The notes beneath the pieces are model-generated. The model ran no database searches. It saw nothing but the letters and a program-made list of their open reading frames with translations, and had not been told where the DNA came from. Made by a program: the position numbers and the translations under genes. A DNA stretch of 64,000 bases from UBA3478 sp049596955 (GTDB lineage: Bacteria > Bacteroidota > Bacteroidia > Flavobacteriales > Flavobacteriaceae): the NCBI GenBank assembly GCA_049596955.1, contig JBMYMD010000009.1, forward strand, positions 9,118-73,117, written 5' to 3'. Numbering within the stretch: position 1 is the first letter of the stretch; each line of letters starts with the position of its first letter. Positions 42,430 through 51,622 of this stretch are shown here, piece by piece.

Positions 42430-43020
42430 CTATAATTCTTTGAGTTCTATATTTCTCCATTTTACTTTAATTCCACCTCCGGAATGGATTTGAAGGGCTA
42501 TTCCTCCCTCTCCCTTACCGATTTTTTCATCGTCGAGGTGTATCATTTTATGTCCATTGAGGTAAGTGGTCACTTTATTTCCTTTTACCTTGATTTTCAT
42601 ACTGTTCCAATCACCCATTTTGAGGTGCTTATCTTTCTTTGGGTCGGGCTTGATTAGCCATCCTCTGCCGTATGATTCGTAAACCCCTCCGGTGTGCAAA
42701 TTTGGAGGAGCAACCTCAACCTGCCATCCACTGACAATTGTTCCGTCGACAGTTGATCTAAAGAAAACTCCACTATTACCATCGGCTTCTTGTTTAAATT
42801 CGAGAGTCAATACAAAATCTTTGTAAAATTCATCTGTGCTGAGGTAACCATATTCTTGGTCTGGTCCGCTTTCACAAATCAGTAATCCGTCTTCGACATA
42901 CCACTTTTCAGTACCGTTTATGGTCCAACCCTCTAGGTTTTCTCCGTTAAAGAGTGATTTTTGACCGTAGGCATTCAGTGCGAAGAGTGCAACATAAGCC
43001 CACAAAACATTTTTTTTCAT
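42430..43020 (-). CDS. DUF1080 (3-keto-disaccharide hydrolase) protein, secreted
   Basis: This shorter DUF1080 protein (196 residues) has a Sec signal peptide (ending NAYGQ) rather than a lipid anchor. Recognisable motifs are LFNGENLEGW, DGNSGVFFRS, GDWNSMKIKVKGN and TYLNGH. It probably acts in the periplasm on the same class of 3-keto sugars as the lipoprotein encoded next. Two unequal DUF1080 proteins in series may handle different linkages or different steps, such as hydrolysis and isomerisation. It is the first gene of the operon and is divergent from the PqaA-like gene over 169 bases. Confidence 0.87.
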   Translation of the reverse strand: MKKNVLWAYVALFALNAYGQKSLFNGENLEGWTINGTEKWYVEDGLLICESGPDQEYGYLSTDEFYKDFVLTLEFKQEADGNSGVFFRSTVDGTIVSGWQVEVAPPNLHTGGVYESYGRGWLIKPDPKKDKHLKMGDWNSMKIKVKGNKVTTYLNGHKMIHLDDEKIGKGEGGIALQIHSGGGIKVKWRNIELKEL

Positions 43021-43189
43021 CGGTTTTTGTTTTAATTCTTAGCAGATAAGGACATCTTAAATTTCTACAACAAAGCTTGAGAAATTGGAAAGTCTTCGTT
43101 CTATCTGTTTAAATATTGTTAGTTTTAGTGTGCTTAAATTACAAAAAATCAATTGCTCTCTATGGTATTAGGGCGCATTAATTCAAAAT

Positions 43190-44635
43190 ATGACTATGAA
43201 AAATTTACGCTTAGAGACGCTTGCTAAGCATTGTTTAATCCTTATGGGGCTTATGTTCATTGCTTGTGGGCCAAAATCTACAACAGAATCTACTGATAAA
43301 TCTTCAGCTTACGACCTAAAAACTTATGTGCAGGACAACAGCGGATATTCCTTTGAAATTTTAGATTCCATTATTGTAGACGGTGCACGTGGCTACCACA
43401 CCAAAATGATTTCAGGTACTTGGCTCGATGCTCAAACCGTAGATCAGCCAGAATGGTGGCATTATGTAGACATCATCATTCCAGAAGATGTGGCTTTTGA
43501 CAGTGCTCTTCTCTTCATCGGAGGAGGAACAAATAATGATACTGGTTTTCAGTTACCCGAAGCGGTTTTTGAAAAAGCCATAGCTTCTAAAGCCGTGCTG
43601 GCTCAAGTCACGAATATTCCATTTCAACCATTGAAATTTATCGAAGACGAAGAAGAGGTTGATTTTTATGAAGATGCCTTAATTGCTCGAGGATGGAAAT
43701 ACTTTTTAGATAGAGGAGCTAAAGACGAAGACAGTCATTGGTTAGCTCGATATCCTATGACTCGTGCAGTTGCTAGGGCTATGGATGTTGTCGAAGAAGT
43801 TGCAGAAGACAAACAAGGATTTGAGGTGAATGATTTTCTTATTTCTGGAGCATCAAAAAGAGGGTGGACCACTTGGACGATAGCCGCTACAGACCAAAGA
43901 GTCTCTGCTATTGCACCCCTTGTAATTGATTTGTTGAACATCGTCCCTTCCTTTGAACATCACTATAAAAGTTATGGTGAATGGTCAATTGCAGTTAAAG
44001 ACTATGTGGACTATGAAATCATGGATTACATGAATTCTCAAGAATTTGATCGTCTGCTGGCTAAAGTTGAGCCCTACTCATACAAAGAAATCTTACAAAT
44101 GCCTAAACTGATCATCAACGGAAGTATCGATGAATTCTTTGCAGTTGATTCATGGCAGTTTTATTATGACGACCTGGTAGGTGAAAAGCACTTACAATAT
44201 GTTCCCAACGGAAACCACGGGCTCACAGGAACCTACATTCAAGAAAATATTTTATCTTTTTTCAATCGTCTTAACTCTGAACAGGAAAGGCCAGATTGGT
44301 CGTGGTCTGTCAACGAATCTGGCTTTCAAGTGGATATTACAGAGGGAGAGGATTATGAAATTTCATTATACACCAATAACAATCCCCAAGAGCGAGATTT
44401 TAGAATTTTTAAGAACGGGAAGAATTGGAAAGAAACACCCTTAGAACCAAACGATAATCACAGCTACTCGATTTCATTGGAAGAGCCTAAAGAAGGATTC
44501 ACTGCTGCCTTTGTAGAGGTGCGTTTTAAAGGTGAAAACCCTTTGACCCTTACAACTGGAAGTCAAATTATTCCAGACTCTTATAAGCACGAGGCCTATA
44601 TTAGTGCTGCACCTCTGGGGACGGCGAAGGATTAG
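43190..44635 (+). CDS. PhoPQ-activated pathogenicity-related (PqaA-type) alpha/beta-hydrolase, lipoprotein
   Basis: The 481-residue protein has a lipoprotein signal (FIAC, Cys26) and the PhoPQ-related family fold. The nucleophile elbow is G220-A-S222-K-R-G225. A likely acid lies in the IDEFFAVDSW segment, and a His in PNGNHG. The C-terminal 100 residues form a beta-sandwich typical of the family. Its substrate is unknown; the name comes from a Salmonella gene of unclear function. A second ATG at 43196 is an equally possible start. Its 3' end overlaps the acs gene, tail to tail, by 4 bases. Confidence 0.85.
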   Translation: MTMKNLRLETLAKHCLILMGLMFIACGPKSTTESTDKSSAYDLKTYVQDNSGYSFEILDSIIVDGARGYHTKMISGTWLDAQTVDQPEWWHYVDIIIPEDVAFDSALLFIGGGTNNDTGFQLPEAVFEKAIASKAVLAQVTNIPFQPLKFIEDEEEVDFYEDALIARGWKYFLDRGAKDEDSHWLARYPMTRAVARAMDVVEEVAEDKQGFEVNDFLISGASKRGWTTWTIAATDQRVSAIAPLVIDLLNIVPSFEHHYKSYGEWSIAVKDYVDYEIMDYMNSQEFDRLLAKVEPYSYKEILQMPKLIINGSIDEFFAVDSWQFYYDDLVGEKHLQYVPNGNHGLTGTYIQENILSFFNRLNSEQERPDWSWSVNESGFQVDITEGEDYEISLYTNNNPQERDFRIFKNGKNWKETPLEPNDNHSYSISLEEPKEGFTAAFVEVRFKGENPLTLTTGSQIIPDSYKHEAYISAAPLGTAKD

Positions 44636-46542
44636 ACTCCTACAATTGTTCTAATTTGAGCTACGATTTCAGGATTTAGGAGCGTTGAGGTGTCTCCCAA
44701 GTTTGAAACGTCTTTTGTGGCGATTTTTCTCAAAATACGACGCATGATTTTACCCGATCTAGTTTTGGGAAGACCAGGAACAAAGACAACACTGTCTAAT
44801 TTAGCAATGGGTCCTATTTTTTCTGTAATCAGCCTATTGATGTCTTTTTGAAGAAAATCAAGATCAGTATCGTCCTCTTGATTTTTAAGAATTACATAGC
44901 CAAATAAGGCATTTCCTTTAATGGAGTGAGGAACGCCAACGATTGCTGATTCCGCCACCTCGTCGTGCTCATTAATAGCATCTTCTATAGGTGCGGTTCC
45001 CAGATTATGTCCAGAGACAATAATCACGTCATCTACTCTACCTGTAATTCGATAGTAACCAACCTCATTTCGCGAAGCTCCATCCCCAGTGAAATAACAT
45101 CCTGGAAAGGCAGTGAAATAGGTTTCCTTGTAGCGCTTATGATCTCCCCAAATGGTTCGTGCTATTGATGGCCAAGGGAATTTAATACAAAGACTTCCTT
45201 CTACGCTATTTCCTGAAATTTCATTTGAGTCAGCATCCATAAGTGCAGGTTGAACACCTAAAAAAGGAAGTGTGGCATAGGTAGGGGTAGTAGGCGTCAC
45301 GTAAGGAATTGGAGAAATCAAGATTCCACCTGTTTCTGTCTGCCACCAGGTGTCGACTATAGGGCTTTTCTTTTTTCCTACTTGTTCATTATACCAATGC
45401 CAAGCCTCTTCATTAATAGGTTCTCCTACAGAACCCAAAACTTTTAAACTACTTAAATCTGAAGCGTTTACATGATCTATTGATTCCTTAGCCAAAGCTC
45501 TTATCGCTGTTGGCGCTGTATAAAACTGATTCACTTTATGTTTTTCAACAATTTGCCAAAACCTCCCAAAATCGGGGTAAGAAGGAACGCCTTCAAACAT
45601 TAATGTAGTCGCTCCATTGGCTAAGGGACCATACAGAATATATGAATGACCTGTAATCCACCCGATATCTGCAGTACACCAATACACATCTCCTTGCTGA
45701 TATTGAAAAATATTTTTAAAGGTATAAGCGGTATACACCATATAACCTCCACAAGAATGCACCATCCCTTTTGGCTTTCCCGTAGATCCCGAGGTATACA
45801 GAATAAATAAAGGATCTTCTGCTTGCATACTTTCAGCCTCACAATGTGATGAAGCCTCATCAGTTAGTGGTTTTAAATAGTGATCTCGTCCCTCTTTTAG
45901 AGGTGCTCCATTGTGTATGCGCTCTGCGACTAGAACGGTTTCGACCTGAGGACTTTCTTCAAGTGCTTTATCTACAATTGCCTTTAAATCAATGGTTTTT
46001 GCTCCTCTAAAAGAACCGTCCGCAGTAACAACGATTTTAGCATCGCAATCGTTAATTCTAGAAGATAATGCAGAGGCGGAGAACCCAGCAAACACAACAG
46101 AGTGTATCGCTCCAATACGGGCACAAGCAAGAACGGTATAAGCCAATTCTGGAATCATTGGAAGATAAATACAAACGCGGTCGCCTTTATTCACCCCTTG
46201 TGATTTCAATACATTAGCCATCTTATTGACTTCTTCGCTTAGCTGAGCATAGGTAATATGTTGCGCGGGTTCAGCAGGATTGTTAGGTTCAAAAAGGATT
46301 GCTGTTTGTTCTGACTTCGTACTTAAATGTCGGTCGATACAATTTTCTGTAATGTTCAATTCAGCACCATCAAACCAACGAATCTCAGGCTTTTCAAAAT
46401 CCCAAGAAAGCACATTATTCCATGGCTTTTTCCATAAAAAATGCTCTTTGGCTATTGATTCCCAAAATACTTCGGGATGATCTACAGATGCTCTATATGC
46501 TTTAAAATAAGACTCTAAATCTTGAATTTGATAGTGATTCAT
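44632..46542 (-). CDS. acs: Acetate-CoA ligase (acetyl-CoA synthetase)
   Basis: It activates acetate to acetyl-CoA through acetyl-AMP in the cytoplasm. The 636-residue length matches Acs. The nucleotide-binding loop YTSGSTGKPKG, the DTWWQTETGG adenylation motif, the hinge region SGHNLGTAPIE and the C-terminal PKTRSGKIMRR are all present. Lys598 in SGK is the catalytic residue and the usual acetylation-control site. It is the last gene of DUF4212-SSS-acs (17-base gap), so acetate uptake and activation are coupled. No Pat/CobB-type regulator is adjacent, although a GNAT gene lies upstream on the same strand. Confidence 0.96.
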   Translation of the reverse strand: MNHYQIQDLESYFKAYRASVDHPEVFWESIAKEHFLWKKPWNNVLSWDFEKPEIRWFDGAELNITENCIDRHLSTKSEQTAILFEPNNPAEPAQHITYAQLSEEVNKMANVLKSQGVNKGDRVCIYLPMIPELAYTVLACARIGAIHSVVFAGFSASALSSRINDCDAKIVVTADGSFRGAKTIDLKAIVDKALEESPQVETVLVAERIHNGAPLKEGRDHYLKPLTDEASSHCEAESMQAEDPLFILYTSGSTGKPKGMVHSCGGYMVYTAYTFKNIFQYQQGDVYWCTADIGWITGHSYILYGPLANGATTLMFEGVPSYPDFGRFWQIVEKHKVNQFYTAPTAIRALAKESIDHVNASDLSSLKVLGSVGEPINEEAWHWYNEQVGKKKSPIVDTWWQTETGGILISPIPYVTPTTPTYATLPFLGVQPALMDADSNEISGNSVEGSLCIKFPWPSIARTIWGDHKRYKETYFTAFPGCYFTGDGASRNEVGYYRITGRVDDVIIVSGHNLGTAPIEDAINEHDEVAESAIVGVPHSIKGNALFGYVILKNQEDDTDLDFLQKDINRLITEKIGPIAKLDSVVFVPGLPKTRSGKIMRRILRKIATKDVSNLGDTSTLLNPEIVAQIRTIVGV

Positions 46543-46559
46543 AAATGATGTTTTGAATT

Positions 46560-48275
46560 TTAATGTGCTTGATGAGCGTCACCAGCTCCTGATGGAATTC
46601 TAATATTTTCAACTATTTCTTGCACCTGGTTTGGAGGAGGGGCTGTAAACCTACATACGATATAAGCTACTGCGAAATTGACTAACATCGCAATACTTCC
46701 GAATCCTTCAGGCGAAATGCCAAACCACCAATCTGATTGCAATCCTGCAACTGCTGATTTGCCTCCGTCAAAAATTCCAAATTTGAATTTCAACATGTAG
46801 AACAACATTAAAAGCAGTCCAACCACCATTCCACTAACAGCACCTTCTTTATTCATTTTTTTGTAGAAAATCCCCAAAACTATAGCAGGGAAAATTGAGG
46901 CAGCGGCCAATCCAAAGGCAAGAGCGACCACTGCAGCTACAAATCCTGGAGGATTAATTCCGAAATATCCTGCAATTACAACAGCAACTACTGCAGACAA
47001 CCTGGCAGCGATCAACTCTTGTTTTTCGGTAATTCTAGGATTGATTACACTTTTTATCACATCATGTGAAATCGAAGAAGAAATAACTAAAAGCAGACCA
47101 GCAGCCGTTGAAAGTGCAGCAGCTAAACCTCCTGCGGCCACAAGTGCAATAACCCATGCAGGCAAATTCGCAATTTCAGGATTCGCCAAAACCATGATGT
47201 CTCGGTCGACAGTAAGTTCGTTAAGCTGTGCATTAGCCGTGTATTGAATGAGTCCATCTCCATTTTTATCATCAAACCCTAAAAGGCCTGTTTTTTCCCA
47301 ATTGGTAAACCATTCAGGCATATTGGCATAGGGCTGATTACTAACTGTATTGATTAAATTGGTTCTGGCAAAAACGGCTACAGCGGGTGCAGCTGTGTAT
47401 AGAATAGCGATGAGTAATAGGGCTAAACCGGCAGACTTTCTCGCGTCTCTTACCTTTTTAACTGTAAAAAACCGAACTATGACATGAGGAAGTCCTGCTG
47501 TTCCAACCATCAGGGCGGCTGTTATTGCAAAAATATCTATGGTTGATTTACTTCCTTTTGTGTACTCAGCAAATCCAAGTTCTACCGATAAATTATTCAA
47601 CTTTTCAAGTAAATAGAGTCCAGAACCGTCGTTGATTTTTGCTCCCATCCCAAGTTGTGGAATTACATTGCCTGTCATTTGAAAGGATATAAATATGGCA
47701 GGAACCATAAAGGCAAAGATAAGCACGCAATACTGTGCCACTTGGGTGTAGGTTATTCCTTTCATACCCCCTAACACCGCATAAAATAGTACAATGAGCA
47801 TCCCAATGATTACTCCGGTATTGATATCAACTTCTAAAAATCTGGAAAATACGACTCCTACCCCTCGCATTTGGCCTGCTACGTAGGTGAATGAAACCAA
47901 TAGTGCTGCAAAAACTGCAACCAACCTTGCTGATTTAGAATAATAGCGCTCTCCGATAAAATCTGGAACCGTGAATTTTCCGAATTTTCGAAGGTAAGGT
48001 GCCAACAAGAGTGCGAGTAAAACGTAACCCCCTGTCCAGCCCATAAGATATACGGCGCCGTCATAACCCATGAATGAAATAAGGCCCGCCATTGAAATAA
48101 ATGAGGCGGCAGACATCCAATCTGCGGCAGTTGCCATTCCATTAGCCAGCGGAGAAACCCCAGAACCGGCTACATAAAATTCTTTGGTCGACCCTGCTCT
48201 AGACCATATGGCAATTCCGATATATAGCGCAAAGGTTAGTCCTACAAAGGTGTAGGTCCAAAGTTGTACACTCAT
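46560..48275 (-). CDS. Sodium:solute symporter (SSS family), probable acetate/monocarboxylate transporter
   Basis: The 571-residue inner membrane protein has about 13 helices and the SSS hallmarks: GMATAADWMSAASFISMAG in the first sodium-site helix, and an extended loop with charged residues near 310-370. The larger ActP-like branch pairs with a DUF4212 small subunit, which lies directly upstream here (23-base gap). With acs downstream, acetate is the likely substrate, though pyruvate, propionate or lactate are possible. Lactate uptake could be of interest because the fucose pathway yields L-lactate, but no sequence evidence supports that. Confidence 0.93.
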   Translation of the reverse strand: MSVQLWTYTFVGLTFALYIGIAIWSRAGSTKEFYVAGSGVSPLANGMATAADWMSAASFISMAGLISFMGYDGAVYLMGWTGGYVLLALLLAPYLRKFGKFTVPDFIGERYYSKSARLVAVFAALLVSFTYVAGQMRGVGVVFSRFLEVDINTGVIIGMLIVLFYAVLGGMKGITYTQVAQYCVLIFAFMVPAIFISFQMTGNVIPQLGMGAKINDGSGLYLLEKLNNLSVELGFAEYTKGSKSTIDIFAITAALMVGTAGLPHVIVRFFTVKKVRDARKSAGLALLLIAILYTAAPAVAVFARTNLINTVSNQPYANMPEWFTNWEKTGLLGFDDKNGDGLIQYTANAQLNELTVDRDIMVLANPEIANLPAWVIALVAAGGLAAALSTAAGLLLVISSSISHDVIKSVINPRITEKQELIAARLSAVVAVVIAGYFGINPPGFVAAVVALAFGLAAASIFPAIVLGIFYKKMNKEGAVSGMVVGLLLMLFYMLKFKFGIFDGGKSAVAGLQSDWWFGISPEGFGSIAMLVNFAVAYIVCRFTAPPPNQVQEIVENIRIPSGAGDAHQAH

Positions 48276-48298
48276 AATTGTTTGATTTAGTTAGTTGT

Positions 48299-48559
48299 TT
48301 AGTCTTCATCAAAGTCATACTCCTTGTCGAGCTTGTTCATCCATCGAACATATACAAATATCAACAGCACAAAAACTACAATGGCGCCTTGCTGGGCAAA
48401 CCAAAATCCAAGCGGAAATCCAAAGAGTTGTATGTGATCAAGCGTCTCTTTGAAAAGAATCCCAGCTCCAAATGACACTAAAAACCAAATGGATAATAAA
48501 ATGGCCAAATACCGAAGATTCTGTTTCCAGTACGCCTTGTTTTTGTCATGAGTTTTCAT
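48299..48559 (-). CDS. DUF4212 small subunit of an SSS symporter
   Basis: The 86-residue protein has two transmembrane helices and the family pattern YWKQNLRYLAILLSIWF, then FPLGFWFAQQGAI and YVRWMN near the end. DUF4212 proteins are always found beside ActP-like SSS transporters and are thought to be small partner subunits. It opens the acetate operon, 23 bases before the SSS gene. Upstream of it, at 48617-48638, lies a perfect tandem 11-bp repeat. Confidence 0.92.
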   Translation of the reverse strand: MKTHDKNKAYWKQNLRYLAILLSIWFLVSFGAGILFKETLDHIQLFGFPLGFWFAQQGAIVVFVLLIFVYVRWMNKLDKEYDFDED

Positions 48560-48616
48560 TGATGTCGTCTATTTATTGCTAAAAACTAATGTACAAGATT
48601 TTTGTGGGATGAACCT

Positions 48617-48638
48617 AATCTGCAGTAAATCTGCAGTA
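48617..48638. repeat. Perfect tandem 11-bp direct repeat upstream of the acetate operon
   Basis: AATCTGCAGTA occurs twice with no gap (48617-48627 and 48628-48638). It begins directly after the stop of the GNAT gene and lies 58-79 bases before the DUF4212 ATG on the minus strand. Each copy contains the palindrome CTGCAG, and the 11-bp period would place both on one face of the helix. It is a plausible operator for the DUF4212-SSS-acs operon. Confidence 0.7.
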
Positions 48639-49196
48639 TTAATTCCAATTCCAAAGTACAACAGCCCAGTGAGATCCCGCGTAATTCAGCTCGCTTACGA
48701 TTTCAAAGCCTGCTTTTTGATGTGCTTTCAAAGAGGGTTGATTTTCAAAGACAATGTCAGTAATCAAGTAATCAAAGGAGTCGCTGTACCATTTTTTATA
48801 AGCTTGGTATAACCCTAAAGAAACGCCAGATTTTCTGAAGTTTTTGTGCACACACAATTGGCCTACCATGATGTAATTGCTTCCTTTCAAGGGTTTATTG
48901 CGGTAAGATATCTTATCGATATGCGTGAACAAATTGTCTATTAGGGGATGATTCCCTCTGAATTTTGGAGAAACAGCAAGCGCATATCCCACCAACTGCT
49001 CTTGGTGCTTTGCGATAACAGCTGGGGTTAATTTATGCATTTGAGCCAGCTCGTCTAAGGTATATTTAGCGGTGACAAAACCTTCCTTGAGCTCAATGGG
49101 TGTTAAGTTTACTTTTAGATTTTGTTCTTGAAGAAGTCTGATGTCTTTTAAGTCGCTTATACTTGCCAAATGATATGAGATACTACTAGAGTTCAA
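48639..49196 (-). CDS. GNAT family N-acetyltransferase
   Basis: The 185-residue protein has the GNAT fold. Motif A is in QLCVHKNFRKSGVSLGLY, where RKSGVS is a variant of the acetyl-CoA pyrophosphate loop (R/Q-x-x-G-x-G/A). Motif B contains ITDIVFENQPSLKAHQKAGF, which is typical. The substrate is unknown. It is encoded upstream of the acetate operon on the same strand, with a 79-base gap that includes the tandem repeat. A role in acetylating Acs is conceivable but Pat-type enzymes look different, so I do not claim it. Confidence 0.85.
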   Translation of the reverse strand: MNSSSISYHLASISDLKDIRLLQEQNLKVNLTPIELKEGFVTAKYTLDELAQMHKLTPAVIAKHQEQLVGYALAVSPKFRGNHPLIDNLFTHIDKISYRNKPLKGSNYIMVGQLCVHKNFRKSGVSLGLYQAYKKWYSDSFDYLITDIVFENQPSLKAHQKAGFEIVSELNYAGSHWAVVLWNWN

Positions 49197-49302
49197 ATTG
49201 GAGCTGTTAACGGTTGCGCAATTTAGAAGTTGAAAGTTAAGACGAAAACTAAAGGTGTCTTATTTTTAACATAAAATAAACCTCAAGCACACGTAAAGGT
49301 TC

Positions 49303-49310
49303 TATGTTTG
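49303..49310 (+). promoter_or_regulatory. Candidate -7 promoter box of the PiT gene
   Basis: TATGTTTG matches TAnnTTTG exactly, 17 bases before the ATG at 49328. It overlaps the upstream in-frame ATG at 49304, which argues for the later start. No clear -33 element was found. Confidence 0.4.
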
Positions 49311-49327
49311 CGTGTTATTTGTACGAA

Positions 49328-51613
49328 ATGGAGAATATCTTTTATGTAATGCTCATTGCTTTAGCCATTCTAGCCATGGCCGATTTGGTTGTGGGGGTAA
49401 GTAATGATGCGGTTAACTTTTTAAATTCGGCCGTAGGTTCAAAGGCGCTTAGCTTCAATACTATTCTCATTGTGGCTTCAATTGGTATAGCATGCGGGGC
49501 TATATTTTCTAGCGGAATGATGGAAGTTGCGCGAAAGGGAATTTTTAATCCTTCACTGTTTTACTTCGACGAAATCATGTTCATTTTTATGGCGGTTATG
49601 ATTACCGACATTCTATTACTTGATTTTTTTAATACGATAGGTATTCCAACTTCTACCACGGTATCAATCGTTTTTGAATTACTCGGGGCCGCTGTAGCAA
49701 TGTCTTTGATCAAGATCTATAACGACGACCAAAGTTTAATCGCTCTGTTTGATTACATAAATACCGAAAAAGCGAGCCAAATCATCATGGGCATACTGCT
49801 CTCGGTGTTCATTGCCTTTAGCATAGGCGCTCTGATACAATGGTTCACACGATTTTGGTTGTCTTTTGATTTCAAGGCAAAAACTGCCCAAATGAATAGC
49901 CTTTTTGGTGCAATTTCCCTTTCTTCGATTACCTATTTTATTGTGATTAAAGGAATTAAAGGAACCTCTTTAATTGATAAAAAATTTGAATTTCTCAACA
50001 ATACGACTATTGTCGATTTTATTGACAGTAACCTTTTAGTTGCAATTATTTGCTTGTCTGTTTTCTGGTATTTAAGCTGCCTTCTCCTTACAGTACTTCT
50101 CAAGGCCGATATTTATAAATTAATCATTGGTGTTGGAACATTTTCTCTAGCCTTAGCCTTCGCTGGAAACGACTTGGTCAACTTTATTGGAGTTCCCATA
50201 GCAGCTTATCAATCGTACGAAGCATGGAGTGTTTCTGGTATAGCTGCTTCTGAATTTAGCATGGATGTTTTGGCCTCTAAAGTAGCTGCACCCACACAGT
50301 TTTTGCTTGCCTCAGGAATAATCATGATTATTACAATGATTTTTTCAAAAAAGGCGCGTTATGTCTTAGATACGGGTATCAATCTAGCTCGTGAAGGTGA
50401 GTCTAAAGAGCGTTTTAAACCTAATAACCTCTCTAGATTTATAGTCAGAATTGGTATTGCCTGTAACACTTATTTTGCTGCTATACTTCCAAAAGAATTG
50501 AAGAAAAAAATAAGTTCACAGTTTACCCGAACTGAAGTCAAAAAAATTAAAGACGGCAAACTACCTGCTGCATTTGACTACGTAAGGGCCTCTGTAAATT
50601 TGGCAGTTGCAGGAATTTTAATTTCAATTGCAACCTCGCTGAAATTGCCCCTATCAACCACCTATGTAACTTTTATGGTGGCAATGGGAACCTCTCTTGC
50701 TGATCGCGCTTGGGGATCAGAGACTGCGGTGTACAGAGTTGCAGGAGTTTTAAATGTCATCGCCGGATGGTTTGGTACGGCTTTGATTGCATTTACTTTT
50801 TCGGGGGTTGTTCTCTCGCTCATTTTTATGGGTGAAGAAATTGCTATAGCAGTATTATTACTTTTCGCAAGTATTGTAATCATTCGAAATTACTTGGCTT
50901 ACCACAAAAGAGCTAAAGCAGAAGCCCTTGAAGAGAAAATTAAAAAGGCCGAAAGCACAACCTTTTTAGGTGTAATCGAGGAGAGTGCTTCAAATATTGC
51001 CTACGTAGTAAAAAGAGGTAAAATTATTTACAGCAATAGCATTAGTGGTTTGTCTAAAAATGATTTAGATAGTCTAAAAGGAAATAAGAAGCAGGTGCAG
51101 AAAATTTCTAAAGAAGTTGATGAGCTGCGCAATGATATTTACTATTTCATAAAGAATCTTGAAGAATCGAGTGTAAACGTTAGTAATTTTTACATCTCGA
51201 TGGTCAACGACTTGAACAACATCGCTCAAAGTTTGACCTACACAGCACAAATTTGTTTTGACCATGTCAATAACAATCATTTAAAGCTGAGATACAACCA
51301 ACTCAAAGAGCTCAAGGAAATCAATGAAAAATTTGAGCAAGGCTTATTCGATCCTACAAGGTCACTATTTCTAGACCAAAAATTTGATGAAATTGCTGGA
51401 ATTCTAGAGACTAAAGAAGAGTTATTCGACTTCATTAATGAAAAAATTGATGCTCAGGTTAAGCGAATTAGAACTGATGAGGTCAGTCCAAAGAACTCCA
51501 CATTGTATTTCTCAATTTTGGTTGAGTCAAAAGATTTTCTCAAAGCTTTTGTAGATCTTCTTGAAACCTATTTTGACTGTTATGAAAACAATGTTAGACC
51601 CTATCTGAAGTAA
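49328..51613 (+). CDS. PiT-family inorganic phosphate transporter with C-terminal PhoU-like region
   Basis: The 761-residue product is a PiT/Pho-4 transporter. The N-terminal repeat carries ADLVVGVSNDAVNFLNSAVGSK and the second repeat AFAGNDLVNFIGVP; these two segments form the phosphate site. About 12 helices end near residue 525. The last 230 residues are soluble and helical, resembling the PhoU-like domain found on PiT proteins of Bacteroidota, and may regulate flux. The frame is open from an ATG at 49304, but the ATG at 49328 gives the common N-terminus MENIFYVMLI. It is followed by purU after 9 bases. Confidence 0.9.
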   Translation: MENIFYVMLIALAILAMADLVVGVSNDAVNFLNSAVGSKALSFNTILIVASIGIACGAIFSSGMMEVARKGIFNPSLFYFDEIMFIFMAVMITDILLLDFFNTIGIPTSTTVSIVFELLGAAVAMSLIKIYNDDQSLIALFDYINTEKASQIIMGILLSVFIAFSIGALIQWFTRFWLSFDFKAKTAQMNSLFGAISLSSITYFIVIKGIKGTSLIDKKFEFLNNTTIVDFIDSNLLVAIICLSVFWYLSCLLLTVLLKADIYKLIIGVGTFSLALAFAGNDLVNFIGVPIAAYQSYEAWSVSGIAASEFSMDVLASKVAAPTQFLLASGIIMIITMIFSKKARYVLDTGINLAREGESKERFKPNNLSRFIVRIGIACNTYFAAILPKELKKKISSQFTRTEVKKIKDGKLPAAFDYVRASVNLAVAGILISIATSLKLPLSTTYVTFMVAMGTSLADRAWGSETAVYRVAGVLNVIAGWFGTALIAFTFSGVVLSLIFMGEEIAIAVLLLFASIVIIRNYLAYHKRAKAEALEEKIKKAESTTFLGVIEESASNIAYVVKRGKIIYSNSISGLSKNDLDSLKGNKKQVQKISKEVDELRNDIYYFIKNLEESSVNVSNFYISMVNDLNNIAQSLTYTAQICFDHVNNNHLKLRYNQLKELKEINEKFEQGLFDPTRSLFLDQKFDEIAGILETKEELFDFINEKIDAQVKRIRTDEVSPKNSTLYFSILVESKDFLKAFVDLLETYFDCYENNVRPYLK

Positions 51614-51622
51614 ATTTAATAC

